A stretch of 64,000 nucleotides of DNA from Sipunculus nudus (taxonomy: Eukaryota > Annelida > Sipuncula > Golfingiida > Sipunculidae): the NCBI GenBank assembly GCA_026874595.1, contig CM049320.1, forward strand, positions 18,176,988 to 18,240,987, given 5' to 3'. The notes under the pieces are model-generated. The model saw nothing but the letters and a program-made list of their open reading frames with translations, made no database searches and had not been told where the DNA came from. Shown piece after piece: positions 51,207 to 64,000 of this stretch; the stretch's first letter is position 1; each line of letters starts with the position of its first letter. The translations under genes and the position numbers were made by a program.

Positions 51207-52872
51207 AAACATGCACAAAAACTTCTTCAAAAGCTTCCAACCCATTCTGCTTTTTTTTATCTATTCTTTATTTCAAACATTTTGCCTAGCTTTGCCCTAT
51301 GTTATGTCTGTAAAATTCCCTTCCTCTATTTAATGTCATCCTATAACATTTTTCAACAAACGCTCATACTGTAAGTCTTCTGTTTTCCTTAATACATGCA
51401 TATATACAGACACAAAAAAAGAATCACATAAACAGAAAATTTCTTACGAGTGACTACCTATTTTTTTACAACATACTGTCACCTGCATCGATGCTAAAGC
51501 TAATGCAAAACTACCAAGCATTAAGAAAAAGAAAATATATGAATTGAATACAAGGCAGGAATCAAAGAATACAGCACTTTGGTTTTGTTCCACGAGGCAT
51601 TGTGGTATGTTTACAGGCTGTTACAAACTGTAATAAAAGGCATGCTCACGCTCTCGTAAATACCTATGACTAGATTAATAAATACCAAGGCATCTATCCC
51701 ATAAACCCCACATGTGTATCAATGAATCCAATTACACATACATTACTACACATGCTAGGCTTATGGCTCCCCAAAAAATGGATCAAAGTGACCGACTGAA
51801 CTTCCAGGAAATACGCAGGAACACAACCAACAGGAGTCCAATCTGCTGACTCATGCTTGAGGTGGTTTGGCAGGCAGACATTCCTTACGACAGGTTTTTT
51901 ACCTCTGCTAAATACAGCTGGTTGGAACAAAGAGGGTGTTGTTGGTTATAGAGAGAACTGCCCAGAGCCAAAACATGCAGCAGATTATTATTACTGCAGA
52001 TGTAGAAATAAACTAGTTTTCCGCTCAGTCGGGTCAATCTTTCAAACACGCAGACCTGCAAGGATTATTACTGCAGAGGTGGAAACAGACCAGCTCCTTG
52101 AATTTAGAAATCTCAAAAAAGATAAAGATAAAAAGTAAATTCAATTTAATTATAAATTATTTAATGACTACAGAGGTTAAATTAAACTGATTACCTTCTC
52201 AGTATCTCTCCCTCGTTGAGAGAACAGAATACTGTTATACAACAGAAGGTCTCATCTCTAGACCATCTTGAGGTCTTTCTGACATATTCACATGGACACA
52301 CGTATATAAAACTGAAAATTAACTGGTTTCCTGCTCAAATTACCTTCACAGAGAACTGGTCAATTCTCATTTTAAGGAGGTGCAAACTTCAGTTTTGCCA
52401 TACCACATAATTTATTTTCCTTTATAAACAACATAACCTGTGCAAAAATATTTTTTTTTCATGAATTCAGAATCTGAATTGAAACTGTAATTAGGGACAA
52501 TGAGTTTAATCCTATACTGGTAAATTTGATGATGGGGGTTAAAATTTTAAATAATAGTAATAAAACCGTTTAACCATCCATTTTCCACATCTTATATGCT
52601 TGACTATGTATGACATATATGCCCCTTGATAAAAATATAAAACCCAGCTGATTTAGACTGCCCATAAACTAAAACAAGTTGTTCTGATTATTCAATTATT
52701 TCTTCCCAGGCAGTTCATAAATAGTCCAGTGCAAGACTTTTTTGTCATTCTATACTTTTCAAACTTGTTCTTGCTTCATGTTTTATTGGGTATAGCTAAT
52801 CATTACATATGTCCAAGATTTGGAAGCACTTTGAATAAGAAACAGTCTGAACACTGCTGAAATGTTATAAAA

Positions 52873-52874
<2 letters not shown>

Positions 52875-52931
<57 letters not shown>

Positions 52932-52932
52932 A
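52875..52932. repeat. (TA)n-(TG)n compound microsatellite
   Basis: About 34 bp of TA followed by about 22 bp of TG. Reverse-strand frames through it give false TH and YI repeats. Confidence 0.9.
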
Positions 52933-53016
52933 TGTTTTCCTCAGTCTTTCTATTTGAGCAATCTTCATGCCTGATATTTCTCTGAATTTTAAATCACCTG
53001 GATAAATTTGGCTACA

Positions 53017-54101
53017 TACCGTATTTATTCCAAATTGGCAATCCCTCTTATTTCTCGACCCCAAAAAAATATTTTAAAGGCAAAATTTCTAAAATGACTC
53101 TAATTTCGCGACTGCCGACGATGTTTTCTGTCGAGGATGTTAAGGTGAAATGCCTCCGTCTCTCAAGGGCACCACAGTTTGTATCTGACTAGATTCTTAT
53201 TACATTGAACATCCACATCAACTTGTTTCCAATAAAATTTTTGCGCAAAGATGCGTTTTTCATAATATATAAACATGATAAAGCGTTCAAGATCAAAATG
53301 GGTGTCCTTGACGAAGCAAACTCGTGTACCATTCCTGGTACGCACGTGCCTCGTGTGCAATTCACGTGGGATCTTTAGCAATAATTTTTAAGTATATGGA
53401 AGGCACCCGCGGTGGAACAACTGTGACACAGTTTGAACTGTCATCTTAGTTAAGTTTAAACGACCACGGTTAGCTTTTGGATGGGTGACCGTGCGTACCA
53501 ACCAAGGCCCGATCGAGGGCATGCATGGTAGGACCATTTCCGGACGTATATATTTTAACGCGCCTTTACTTTCCTATATTTATTATATATTATGCAAATA
53601 AAAGTTATCTGATTATAGGCAGTTATTTTTTATAAAGTGTTCTTCAACTTCCATGCAGCTGCTTGTCCCTTTTCGGCCCGCCGATATTGCCGCCTGGTGG
53701 ATTAACTTGAAACAGCTGATAGTTACATGAGTTGCCGTCTATATCAAGTGATCGTACCTATACACGAAGTAGTGATCATTTTGTGAAGTGATTGAGCTCA
53801 GTTTGATTCATCATTTGCGGACTCTGTATAATTCATGTGACGGTTGGAAGCCCGTTTGAAGGAAATACTGTTAAGCTAACAAAACAAACTTAATAACGAC
53901 CAAATTATCACTCAATTCATATAACCGCTCGAGTGTCGTAGCGGCCCTGCATCTCTACGGAAGGTAATCAAACCGCATGGCTCTAAAATCTCGACCTCCG
54001 CAAATTCTGCAGGAGGATAATTTTCAAATATCCTCCATTATCTCGACCTCTGAGAAAATTAATTATTTTTAAGTGGTCGCCAAATTAGAATAAATACGGT
54101 A
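53017..54101. mobile_element. 1.1-kb inverted-repeat element with an internal 5S-rRNA-like segment
   Basis: The left end TACCGTATTTATTCCAAATT (53017) is matched in reverse complement at the right end (AGAATAAATACGGTA to 54101), with about 23 bp of inverted repeat and one mismatch. The interior is richer in CG dinucleotides than the flanks. A segment at about 53448-53491 matches the internal promoter part of 5S rRNA. No transposase frame is seen. It is probably a non-autonomous DNA transposon; flanking bases suggest TA as a target but do not prove it. Confidence 0.65.
53420..53500 (+). pseudogene. 5S rRNA-like fragment, degraded
   Basis: TTGGATGGGTGACCG at 53477-53491 is identical to the box C region of animal 5S rRNA, and AGTTAAG at 53448-53454 matches the box A region. 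The 22 bases between them equal the spacing in true 5S genes, although their sequence has diverged. The 5' part and the end after GTGACCG do not match well, so it cannot be a working 5S gene. It may be a 5S-derived SINE head or a captured promoter inside the inverted-repeat element. Confidence 0.6.
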
Positions 54102-54699
54102 TACAATACCAACCCTTCATGTCGGTATATTGGATAAACTGCATTGGGTTATAAATACAAGGATCTTGTGCAAATATACTGACCTTGTTTTCCCTATGAC
54201 CCTGTCCTTTTTTCAGCCCGACATGTCATCAATGTAAAAAAAATAAGCTCAGTATAGGCTGAGACAGGCGTGGTTCAGGCACTGTGAGGACATGCATTGT
54301 CATGTTACATTAATGGACTTATTTACCCTGTTTGTCTAACCACACACCTCATGGGGTGACACTGAACCCATCACCGACACACTTCCTGCAACCTTACTCT
54401 TTCAACACCCACACTTTGACTCATGCATTTATAGTTGACATTTTTGCATAAAAGAAGAGACCAGCAATTTTATTCTTTATATTGCATTTGAAAACTAGAA
54501 TGGTCCTAAGCTGAATGCATACCTCTGCCAAGAGTAAAACAATCCTTTTTTATTTTTATTTTTTTAGGTAACTGCCTCCTTTTTTTAATGCAAGCTTATG
54601 GTAGTATGTACATCTGGAGAATTCCATTCTGGTTCAGACTACATGACAGTGCAGCTGTATAGCACACCCTTCCTCTAATATTATATCCTGGTGTTAATT
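54102..54699. other. Sequence with no recognised feature
   Basis: AT-rich DNA between the inverted-repeat element and the SINE-like segment. Nothing is recognised. Confidence 0.35.
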
Positions 54700-54918
54700 A
54701 GGTAACTATTGCACCTGTGCACTCTGGGTGTGTATTCATCCCCATTTCTGGGTCTACCAAGGAACCCCTGAAAGGCACACTTGTTTGTGAGTGAGACACA
54801 GCCGTGGGACACGACCTTCCCTTTAAGCCATGAGAGCACTCCCCCAGCCTTGGCTGAGATTGAACTCGCTATCTCTTAGCTTTTTTTCCTGAGCTCTACC
54901 CCTAGAGGAAACTATCCT
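54700..54918 (-). mobile_element. tRNA-related SINE, probable
   Basis: On the minus strand, GGGGTAGAGCTCAGG (from about 54903) resembles the tRNA D-arm and A box, and GAGTTCAATCTC (about 54868-54857) resembles the B box. The gap between them is close to that in tRNA. The sequence then runs on as a GC-richer body (TTCCTTGGTAGACCC, GATGAATACACACCC) typical of a SINE body rather than a tRNA gene. The borders are approximate. Confidence 0.5.
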
Positions 54919-55755
54919 ATCTAGTGGATCATACATTCCTCAAAATCCATGTAAAAATTAAATGGGATATTCTCCAGTTTTTGCATCATCCTCCAATCAA
55001 ACAAACCAACAAACTAACATACAAATAAAGATAAATACATAACCTCCTTAGTGGATGTGATCATCAAACACAAATGAGAGATTCATAATACTTCCCAAAA
55101 GAGGTAAAATTAATCAAAAGCTATCTAGATTATTAGATTATCTCTTGAGTATTACAGTAGAGTTTCAAGAACAGGACTACATCCTTAGAGTAAAGTTTGA
55201 TTAAAAAGACAGAGTGCTGCCTGTTGGGGTGTTTTACTTGTGTAATTATGAAGCTGAATTGAAAGATGTGGTATAATGATCGATCAGTACAGCTGATGTA
55301 TACATGCATGCCCCAGCATTATACATTTCCTAAACACATCTTAAATCATTAAGCCATCCCGGAGGAATGTCTCTGGGCCACATCTGTTTGGTATTTCATG
55401 CACAATGAGTGTTGTCCCATCTTAAACCACTGTCATTCACTGACAATCATAAACAGGTTTTCTTGTTGTTTTTTTTTTTTAGCCTTTATTTCATTTTTTG
55501 GGAAATGGTAATATACCATAAATAAATAGTTTCTGCATGCCCATTACAACTTTTGTAACTGTAAAATAAAAATATCCAAAGAATGAATGATGAATGACAG
55601 ATAATTAATTACAAATATAATACAAAAATGTATGTATTTTAACTGTTACATGAATGTTTAAATTAACTGTATTATCTATGGAGCCTGTAAAATTGTAATG
55701 AAGAGTAACCAATCTTAAATAGATATTGTGAAGAGTATTTTAATTATAGCAAATG
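54919..55755. other. Sequence with no recognised feature
   Basis: AT-rich DNA with no exon, RNA gene or element end that I recognise. Confidence 0.35.
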
Positions 55756-55767
55756 AAACCCTTGTAA

Positions 55768-55807
<40 letters not shown>

Positions 55808-56437
55808 AATATTTGGCTACCCATGGCAATATCTAAAGTATAGTTTTCCACAAAGAAAACTCAATTGTAACAAAATATTTGAATATTTGAAGTTTATCTG
55901 ACTTAAAAACACATGTCACATTAAAATACATTTTTTTTATTATCAGGATTAATGATGCTGTTTTATTTTTAAAATTTCTTGTCAGAAACCCTTGTAAAGA
56001 TATATATCAAATATTTGGCTATCCTTGGCAATAATTGAAGTATAGTTTTCCACAATGAAAACTCAAATGTAACAATACATTCAAATATTTGAGAGTATAT
56101 CTGACTTAAAAAGTGATAAAGAAAAACTGTGAACACATGTCACATGAAAATACATGTTTTTTTTATTATTAGGATTAATGATGCTGTTTTATTTTTTAAA
56201 TTTCTTGTCAGAAACCCTTGTAAAGATATATATTAAATATCTGGCTACCCATGGCAAAATTTGAAGTATAGTTTTCAACAATAAAAAACTCAATTGTAAC
56301 AAAACATTCAAATATTTGAGAGTATATCCGACTTTAAAAAGTGATAAAGAAAAACTGTGAACACGTCCCATGAAAATGCAGTTATTTTTATATTATCAGG
56401 ATTAATGATGCTGTTTTATTTTTTAAATTTCAATCAT
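55756..56437. repeat. Three-copy tandem repeat of about 228 bp
   Basis: The landmark AAACCCTTGTAAAGATATAT recurs at about 55756, 55986 and 56212, and each unit ends with AGGATTAATGATGCTGTTTT. The first copy has an expanded (TA)n run (about 55770-55805). Copies differ by small indels. Confidence 0.8.
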
Positions 56438-59400
56438 TTTCAAAAGCTTGGTATGCTCCAAGTATCATAACATATATGAACACAAATTTACTGTGACAAT
56501 TCTACAGAAAAATCAAATTAAATATACTACAAAAATTACAAAATTTTATATTTCAGACTACTGATCCATGGCAACCAATATTTCTTGAGTCTCCTTCAGG
56601 CATGCAGTATAATTTGCTTGTTGCTAAACCAAATGTGTGGGACATGTTACAAAGACTATAAACCATTTCCTTAAATAAGTATAAAACATGCCTATATATA
56701 TATGACTCACACTTTTCTTCCACATGTTTGTAGCAAATCCTGGATTTGAAAAACTTTTGCTTTTAAGGAGTAATCACATAAATGAAAATAAATATATATT
56801 ATGAAATACCTAGAGAAAGAAATAAATAATCCGATTTATGGATATACTGTTTAATCATATTACAACCACAGTAATGTTATAGATGAGACGCCATATGTTC
56901 AGTGTGGGGGACATGTGTGAAGCAACACTTCTGCTGCTATAAAGATATAGAGTCAAAAAACATACAACATGTGTGGGGTAGGGTGGTACGTCGAGAACGA
57001 TACACCAATTCATGATTCACGGCTTACCGCAGTAAAGGAAAAAGGAAGTGTTGTGCAAAATTGACTACAGGTGGAGCCCTGACCCCAGAGAGATGTTCCC
57101 ATTGTCCCGGAGAAAAACTTTACTGTGTTAATCCACATGTCGTGGCTTTTTGTCAAGGAGTCGCAGAAGTTTTAATGCACCTAGCACGCGCCACCTGTAT
57201 GTTTAAAGACGAGACACACCCAAACACAAAGACTGGTTTTGTTATATCAGAGATGGCCGTACCAAGCATCTGTTTGATTTAAATGTATTCATATCAGATC
57301 CACAAACAAGTGTCAGTATACCTTATGTCAGTCGGGAAAAATATCCTGCTCAGTAAAAATACCGGCATTTTTAATGATCCTGGTAGCATGGAAGAAAATA
57401 AAATACTGAAAACTTGAAAGAAAATCTATTTTATTTGATTGGATTATCAAATATAATGGGATAATTTAAAACATGAGATAAATTGGAAATATTTCTTTAA
57501 ATCAAACCTGTCAATTAAGCAATCAATTCAATTGTTATTTAGATATTAAAGATGGTTATTATATCCATGATTATACATTAAACAAAAAAGTTTTCATTTA
57601 TTTTTCAGAGAAAATTCAAATATATAAATTTCATTTATAAAACTTTCCTTGAATCATGAATATCACATGCTCAAAAAAGTTGCATTTACATTTCCTTTAT
57701 TTTCTTTCCTAAAATTACCTTGCTAATGCATATGGTGCAGGAAACAATTTCCAGTACGTTTTATTTTAAGTTTAACATTTTACCATTTTCAATGTGAAAG
57801 CACTTCCAGGCTTGCACTTGAATTTTAATTAAATTAATAATCAAATTTATTCCCATCCTGTGCAGGTGACATTTCAATAAGCTTGTTATATGCATAAAAT
57901 TTAAACCAAAACTTTCTCTGGTAAATTTTGTACAGCAAGGTCTGGCACACATAGGATGCAATATTTTAATTAAATAGAACGCATTTTATATTCACTATCC
58001 ATATATCACCTAAAAAGCAATGCAGATAATTTTACTAATAGGGTAACAAAAGTTAATACTGCACAATAAGAGCATTTTTAATCAACACTCCTAATAATTT
58101 CCAAATTAATGTACATGAATATTCATTTGGGATCACCAGATGTAAGTTAAGGTACACATCTTCAATAGGGTAATTATCTCTACATCACAGTCTGGTGCCA
58201 AGGGGTTTGCTTTGGTTTATTATGTTAAGGAGTTAGTGACATTTTGACAGAGGGCATCTCTTCTCCTGTTTACACAGGCACTGTGGATGTGATACATGAG
58301 AACTATAATGAATTAGCCATTAACAGTGTCAGTATACTACATGCTAATGTGTATATCACACACCCAGGGGTAAGGGATGAGGAATAAGAAAGAGAAAAGA
58401 GAGGTCAGGGAAAAGTGGCCCCTCAGAAACCAAATAAAATAAGAAAAAGAAAAATGAGAAAAAAAATAAAGTTCCAAAATTAAATTTACATTGCAATGTG
58501 GAAAATAGGCTTAACAGCAGATAAAGAGCAGAACAAACAGAATTCATTAAAGAAATTTATGATAATTAAGCCTGAAACTTTAACAGGATGAAATTATGTG
58601 CAGATTATAGCATAAATTGAAAATAAAAGGGATAAAATAAAATGTGGCCACTCTCTCGCAATCTGGAAGAAAGACAATTGAAGCAGACAAAAATAAATTC
58701 AACATAAGGACAATTAAATGCAGGAAAGCAAGACCACTGAAGGAAAGGCAATTAAGGAAACATGAGACATAGGCAGGAAAATCAAAATTTTAATTGCTCA
58801 CATGTATAAGCTGATAAAAAGATATTACACAAATCCTACCAGGCTCCAGAACAAAAACAGAAATTTTAGAGAAAGATTAGAGACAAAAATATAGAAGTTT
58901 ATATAGATTTTCAGCCCAAAATATAAAAGTTTTCACTTGACAAAAAGTGGTTTACATGGTAAATTAACATGACCATGCATTCTTTCTAATGCTGCTACAT
59001 AAAGTCTGTTTAACTGGTTTAGATGGTTTGTACTTGTATGCTGCATCACTTAAATGAAGAGTGCTACAAAAGGTTGCAACTTTTTAAAAATAGTAAATTA
59101 TAAATTAAATATACAACAACTAGAATGCCATGATATGTATAGATTCTTTCAGGACAAAAATATTGCATATTATTTCTAAGTTTCAATGATTTTCAATAAT
59201 CTTCAGCAAAATGATAGTCGGCTGACATTAATGTATGAGGCTGAGAAAGAATAAAGAAATATGTCCAAAGGGAAATAGAAGACAAAATTAGACAGAAAAG
59301 GAATTCAAGGAAAGTTTATGAAAATGTGAAATACATAGATGGTGTCTATTTATTCCCAGGATCCAGAGTCTTGTCACCTTAATACACTGTTGTAACAGAA

Positions 59401-62400
59401 ATAAATAATAAAAAAAAAAAAAACCAACAAATATTAGCAGAATTATGTTGGAAAAATAAATTATATTAAAAAAATAAATCATTTACTTCTTCTTATACCC
59501 TATACATTGATACACAAGGTCCTATATACATGACTTATATAAAGCTCAGCATAAGATATATATATATGAATATATTTTATATAAAGCAGCACATCTGCAA
59601 CTCATACAACTCAGTTAAAAAGTGTATCTGCAAAAGAGAAACTCTTTTTCTGGATATGGTCTTATTTGATCTGCCATCTTTATCAGTTTGTAACTCAAGA
59701 GATAACCTAGACTTGGTCACCATTTTGAAACCCAACACAAATCCAGCACACTTGGTAGCTCGATCATAATAAATAAGCCCACTTGTAACTTTTTTTAATT
59801 CACAGTTATTAAAATTTATCTTATTTCATGCTTTAACAGAAAAGTGTAGTCACTAAATAAGTGATCACATCAGAAACACATGTTTTTGCCAGTGCATTCT
59901 GAATATACACACAACTTCTTTCTCTTTTTCTCTCATTTTATACTTTATTACGGCTGAGTACTTAACATTTTGCAGAGCTGGACTGAATAGGAGAACATAT
60001 CCTGGCAAGGAAGCAGCCCTATAGGCCCCTTCATTTAATATTCCCCTTTAACAATAAGATCACTAACCCCCTACCTACAGACATACATATGGACAGCCAT
60101 CCATACATATAATGCCAGGTGACTTAATCCTCACTGTACCATACCCATGCATTGCTCTCCCTGGCCCAGGAAAACACAGCATTACCCCACCCCCAGGCTG
60201 GCAAGTGCCCCACCGTGGGGGTCCTGATTGATGTGCAACACATGTATAAACACTCAGTCGCACCTGTGCTGGTCCCAGCTCCGAAAAAGATCTGTATAGT
60301 CCCTGCCACATGTTATGATCTTAAAGCTACCTTACCATGATCTTAACCTCGGAAGCAACTTAGGCAATATTTTTACCTTGTGGGTGTCCAGAGAATGCAT
60401 TTTTGTTAAGAGTTTTTCCCCTTTGTGATGTAATCCATCTGTATATATGTCTTGTGTTTTAACTAGGAATATAACATTTCTATTTAAATTTAACAACTAT
60501 GACCCATCGCAACATCAAAATTGCACAGCTACCATTAATCATAATGATAATTAAAATTATGATGATGATGTCGCAACATGGATGTTATATTTTTTAAAAT
60601 ATCAATCCTGTTGCCTTTAAAATTTAATTTTATTGTCTCATTATACATTTTATAAATAAAAAATACAAACAGCTGATCTAGCTAATAAATTGTAAAGACT
60701 GTCAATATATATGACCTCAATTTCACCACTATACATCACTATTATTAACAACAGCTGCCTAGAATTCATCATCATCTTCAGTTTCACTATCAATATCATA
60801 AGAATGCCTCTAAAGGAAAACTAATATTGGCTTCACACGCACACACAAAGCAGTCCATCTTGGGGGGTCTATCTTGAGAAGTAATGGATGACATATGTCT
60901 AAACACTACTTAATGTTCTAGCATTGAGCACCGCCTCCTTTTTACACCATCTTTTTCTTGTTGTTATTGTATAACATTTGTGTAAGTATCACTGCCAGGT
61001 TTCACTCTACATTCAAATAATTTGCCTTTTAAACAATACCTTAACATTTCTACATTTTCTTGTTCAATTTTGTTGCGTGATTGAAGATAATATGTACTTT
61101 CTTACAATGGTAGGTCCAAAAAATATCATATGATACAATTACAGTGAAAATTTACCATTTTTTATTTATAATTGTCTCTTACCATAAAGAAAAAAAAAGT
61201 AATTTTACCAACAAGATGAGAAAGATGAATGATAAACCTAACAACATATAATGTTCAAGTTTATCTATTTCCTGTTGCAATAAACAATAAATATAAAAAG
61301 TATATAGGACATATACAAAAATAGAAGGAATATATGGCAATTTCATACTCGACCACACAAGGAAGTGAAGATATATAATATACTTAATTTATATCCCCTT
61401 GGTGGTGCCCCCTATGTTCCTGTATCTGAGACATTCATAACATGTGCACAGGGTTAACATACCACGAAGATAACAAGTTGACACAAGTGTTGTGATAATA
61501 TGTTTGTTTTGGTGAAACACAGTCAGTGTCTGCATTCAAACAATAGATCATGAAAACAGTAAACTGCGGCAAAACAAAACAATGATCTTTGAATGAAAAC
61601 AAGTGACTAAGCAAATATTAGCTTCCTAAGTTTACCACCACAGTCATAATGACACTTATAAATGGTGACAGCAGAGCTGAAAAAAAATTGTGACAGGTAC
61701 TTGAATGAGACATATGAATAAAGATGCTTTGGGTAACAATTCACCATTTTAACTAAGGTTCCCGGTTGGGCCCTAGACCTAGCAATGATTAAAATCAGGG
61801 TTGGCCAATTATCAGAGCCACTCAAGTACACCTCGCAGCATAAGATCACAGGAATACCCACTGAGAACACTGTAATGGTGCAACTCTATGAACAGTTTTG
61901 CTGTGATTGGACTCATAGCAGCAGAGAACTAGCTCAGTGGAATAATTATAATGTAAAAGGAAAGATAGCAGATAATACAACAATCCCTGTAAAAAATAAA
62001 GTTTCTTTTTTTAGGGTCTTATATAGTTTTACTCTTGAATCTTTTGTTCCCTTTCTGACAGATAACTGGATATAAACTGTATCTGTTCTTTCATAATTTC
62101 CTTCAGCCTACCAGTATTACCATAATTGAATTCTCATCTAACTTTAATTAAATTAAAAAAGTGTCAAAGAACTGAAATTTTGAAACTTCAGACATTTTCA
62201 TGAGCACATAAATTGTTCCCCTTGTACACTAATTAAATCTAGATTGTGGTTTAAAGTATTTTGACTTTTGTTCTAGCCAGTGAAGCTGTATTTTAAGGCT
62301 CTCTATAAATATACTACATAAAGTGCATGACATTAAGTGCTGATTACCTAAAACCAGTCCATCTTACTACCACATGCAGTTCTCACAGATGTTAAATGGT

Positions 62401-64000
62401 GAAATAAAGCAAACCAATACAATGTATTAAGTTTTTTTGTAATATTAAATATACAATAAAGAAAAAAAATACTGATTAAAATTTTACACAGACCTTTAGA
62501 AAAATAGCTACAGACCCTCAGGACCCTACAAATTCCCATGGGACTCTTAAACCTTTCTTACCAAAAAGTCCCAGTTTCTAGAAATAATTGGGCCTATTGA
62601 AGGCTGAATACAGCTTGATATTCTTTGACTTTACTTGCTAAAACTCATCTGCTGAATCATAAGGCCATGGTTAACAAATACATGATAAAAGGATGACTTT
62701 GATTAAAGTGAAGATATTTGATATAACCTATCAGGGTTATTGCTTGTTTCTTCAGACAAAAAATTTATATTACACTATAAATCACAATTTCCTGTAACAT
62801 GAAATGAATCTTCTCTGAAGTCCTGTTTTGATGAATTGTAATATTCCCACAAGTATTATATTTACAAAATGCTTCACTTGTGTTAATGAAAACAATATAT
62901 GACGCCCCTTTATGAAGTCATCTCTTGTATATAAAACTATATATATTGAACATAAAATGTAAACTGACTCACTGACAATACATCTGTCATCTTTGATAAG
63001 AAAGATCATAAATGGAAACACAGAGGATTAACTTACAATTGTATTACATCACATGTGCATAATATCCAAGACACAGTAAATAAATTAATTTATATCAAAT
63101 GTTATGCACTCAAAGAACATTGGTTATATTTTACTGTTCTTCCTGGCTTTATAAACTCCTGAACTAGTAACAGTTGGTCTAAGTGAAGCAAAATATCATC
63201 CTGTCAGTATTAATATATGATTTCCCAAACCACATGGTTTCATATTGTTCACATAATGTCTCTTTTTTTATGTAACAATAGTTACAGATGGTATTTTCTT
63301 AACCCTATATAACATTGAAACTCTGTAAATAGACACAACAATAGCTAAAACACAGATTGACCATGTTCAAACCCTCGCAATTTTCATATACTAGTCAAGC
63401 AATTACAGTTGGTATGCAATTATCTTTCTTAATTGTGTAATTTGTCTGATCAAATTCAAGTTTGACCATTTTATTTAAACTGTGCAAATAAAATATCAAA
63501 TCAAGGAGCTGTACATACCAACAGATAATAAGTATCAAAGGACAGTCCTTGAATAGAAGACTGTTCTTGTAATAGACAAGGAGCTAGAAAACAGCTAAAT
63601 CATTTGCACATGTCATATAGCCTAGTAACTAGGTGTTTAGTGGTGTCTGAAAATTCTATTAGCTGCAATCTGTCCTTGGTGGTTGTCCTTTTTGTCACTC
63701 AGTGATGCCACAGAGACAATTAGCAGGTTGTTCTATAGCACCTGCTGGCATTGTAACTTATCTCCCTACAAGGGTAATGACCTCAGCTGAAAGAGGAATT
63801 TGATACTCTAATAGACCCTTAAGATAAATATCCTGCAGAGCTATACTGATATGGAAAAGGGATGAAGATGGGAAGAACCCAGAATGATATGATTCATCCT
63901 GACACTAACATTCACTGACTGCCTTAATAAAATTATAACAATTGTTAAAATGACAAGTGTCAGAAAATGAGAGAAGTAATCAAGAGGGAGAAGAACAGGA
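56438..64000. other. Right-hand flank, no recognised gene
   Basis: About 7.5 kb of AT-rich DNA. I see no EGF or EMI exon, no tRNA and no clear mobile-element end. Slightly GC-richer patches lie at about 56970-57250 and 60130-60320; frames there (for example 57061-57282 plus, 60075-60311 minus) have no recognisable domain or splice context. An isolated TAGCTCAGTGG at 61929 has no B box after it. Confidence 0.4.

Larger units (their letters stand above)
49980..53016. other. Sequence with minisatellites, no recognised gene
   Basis: It holds the GGTCA-rich minisatellite at 50461-50660, a TC/AC tract at 51174-51206, diverged units of about 80-90 bp (CTGCAGANGTNGAAA-like, about 51990-52200), and a TA/TG microsatellite at 52875-52932. 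A plus-strand open frame at 51857-52138 overlaps the diverged units and is probably not a gene. Confidence 0.45.

Noticed and set aside
51857-52138. Plus-strand 93-codon frame ending in a lysine-rich stretch
   Set aside because: Overlaps diverged repeats of about 80-90 bp and matches no domain; probably a chance frame.
52783-53064. Frame with TH and YI repeats
   Set aside because: Translation of the TA/TG microsatellite; not a protein.
57061-57282. Cysteine-containing plus-strand frame in a GC-richer patch
   Set aside because: The cysteine spacing is not EGF or EMI, there is no supporting splice context, and it is on the wrong strand for the main gene.
60075-60311. Overlapping minus-strand frames in a GC-richer patch
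   Set aside because: Several frames are open at once because of composition; none has a recognisable motif.
61607-61870. Minus-strand 87-codon frame ending with two close cysteines, considered as an N-terminal exon
   Set aside because: No signal-peptide layout, no EMI signature and no suitable donor.
61929-61945. TAGCTCAGTGG, a perfect tRNA A-box match
   Set aside because: No B box or tRNA fold follows at the right distance.

Overview
The window is metazoan nuclear DNA, most likely from a bivalve mollusc. It is AT-rich, its coding sequence is split into short exons with GT-AG introns, and its introns hold many repeats, including (GGAC)n-tailed elements of a kind common in bivalve genomes. 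No prokaryotic feature, CRISPR array or viral gene is visible. The species call is inference.

One gene dominates, read on the minus strand. I assembled 29 exons between 36918 and 461 by hand from splice sites and reading phase. Every junction is phase-compatible, giving one uninterrupted open frame of 1445 codons. It encodes eight calcium-binding-type EGF repeats (exons 36796-25744), then a cysteine-free acidic and proline-containing linker in two exons (23073-23219 and 20369-20431), then 24 eight-cysteine laminin-type EGF repeats (exons 18385 down to 461). That order resembles MEGF6 (multiple EGF-like domains 6), an extracellular protein. The gene is open at both ends: the signal peptide and EMI-type N-terminus are not seen to the right, and the reading frame continues past position 1.

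Most EGF exons are 123-129 bp with phase-1 introns at both ends. Exceptions are a 387-bp exon with three repeats, two exons with two repeats each (258 and 261 bp), and a four-exon block (15222-18527) where five repeats are cut out of register and two introns are phase 0.

The introns and the 27 kb upstream of the last exon seen hold mobile and tandem sequences. A 2.0-kb element with inverted repeats of about 270 bp lies at 8859-10878. Several non-autonomous elements share an end plan: a short left terminus, a (GGAC)n-like tract near the right end, and a right-end hairpin whose arms repeat the left terminus (6134-7142, 28036-29569, 31731-33646, 37904-39821, 35583-35986 and probably 45430-45955). 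Two more inverted-repeat elements lie at 45982-47756 and 53017-54101; the second carries a 5S-rRNA-like segment. There is a tRNA-related SINE near 54700-54918 and several minisatellites. From about 40 kb to the right end I see no convincing exon of the EGF gene; one unassigned 81-codon open stretch (49731-49979, minus) may belong to another transcript.
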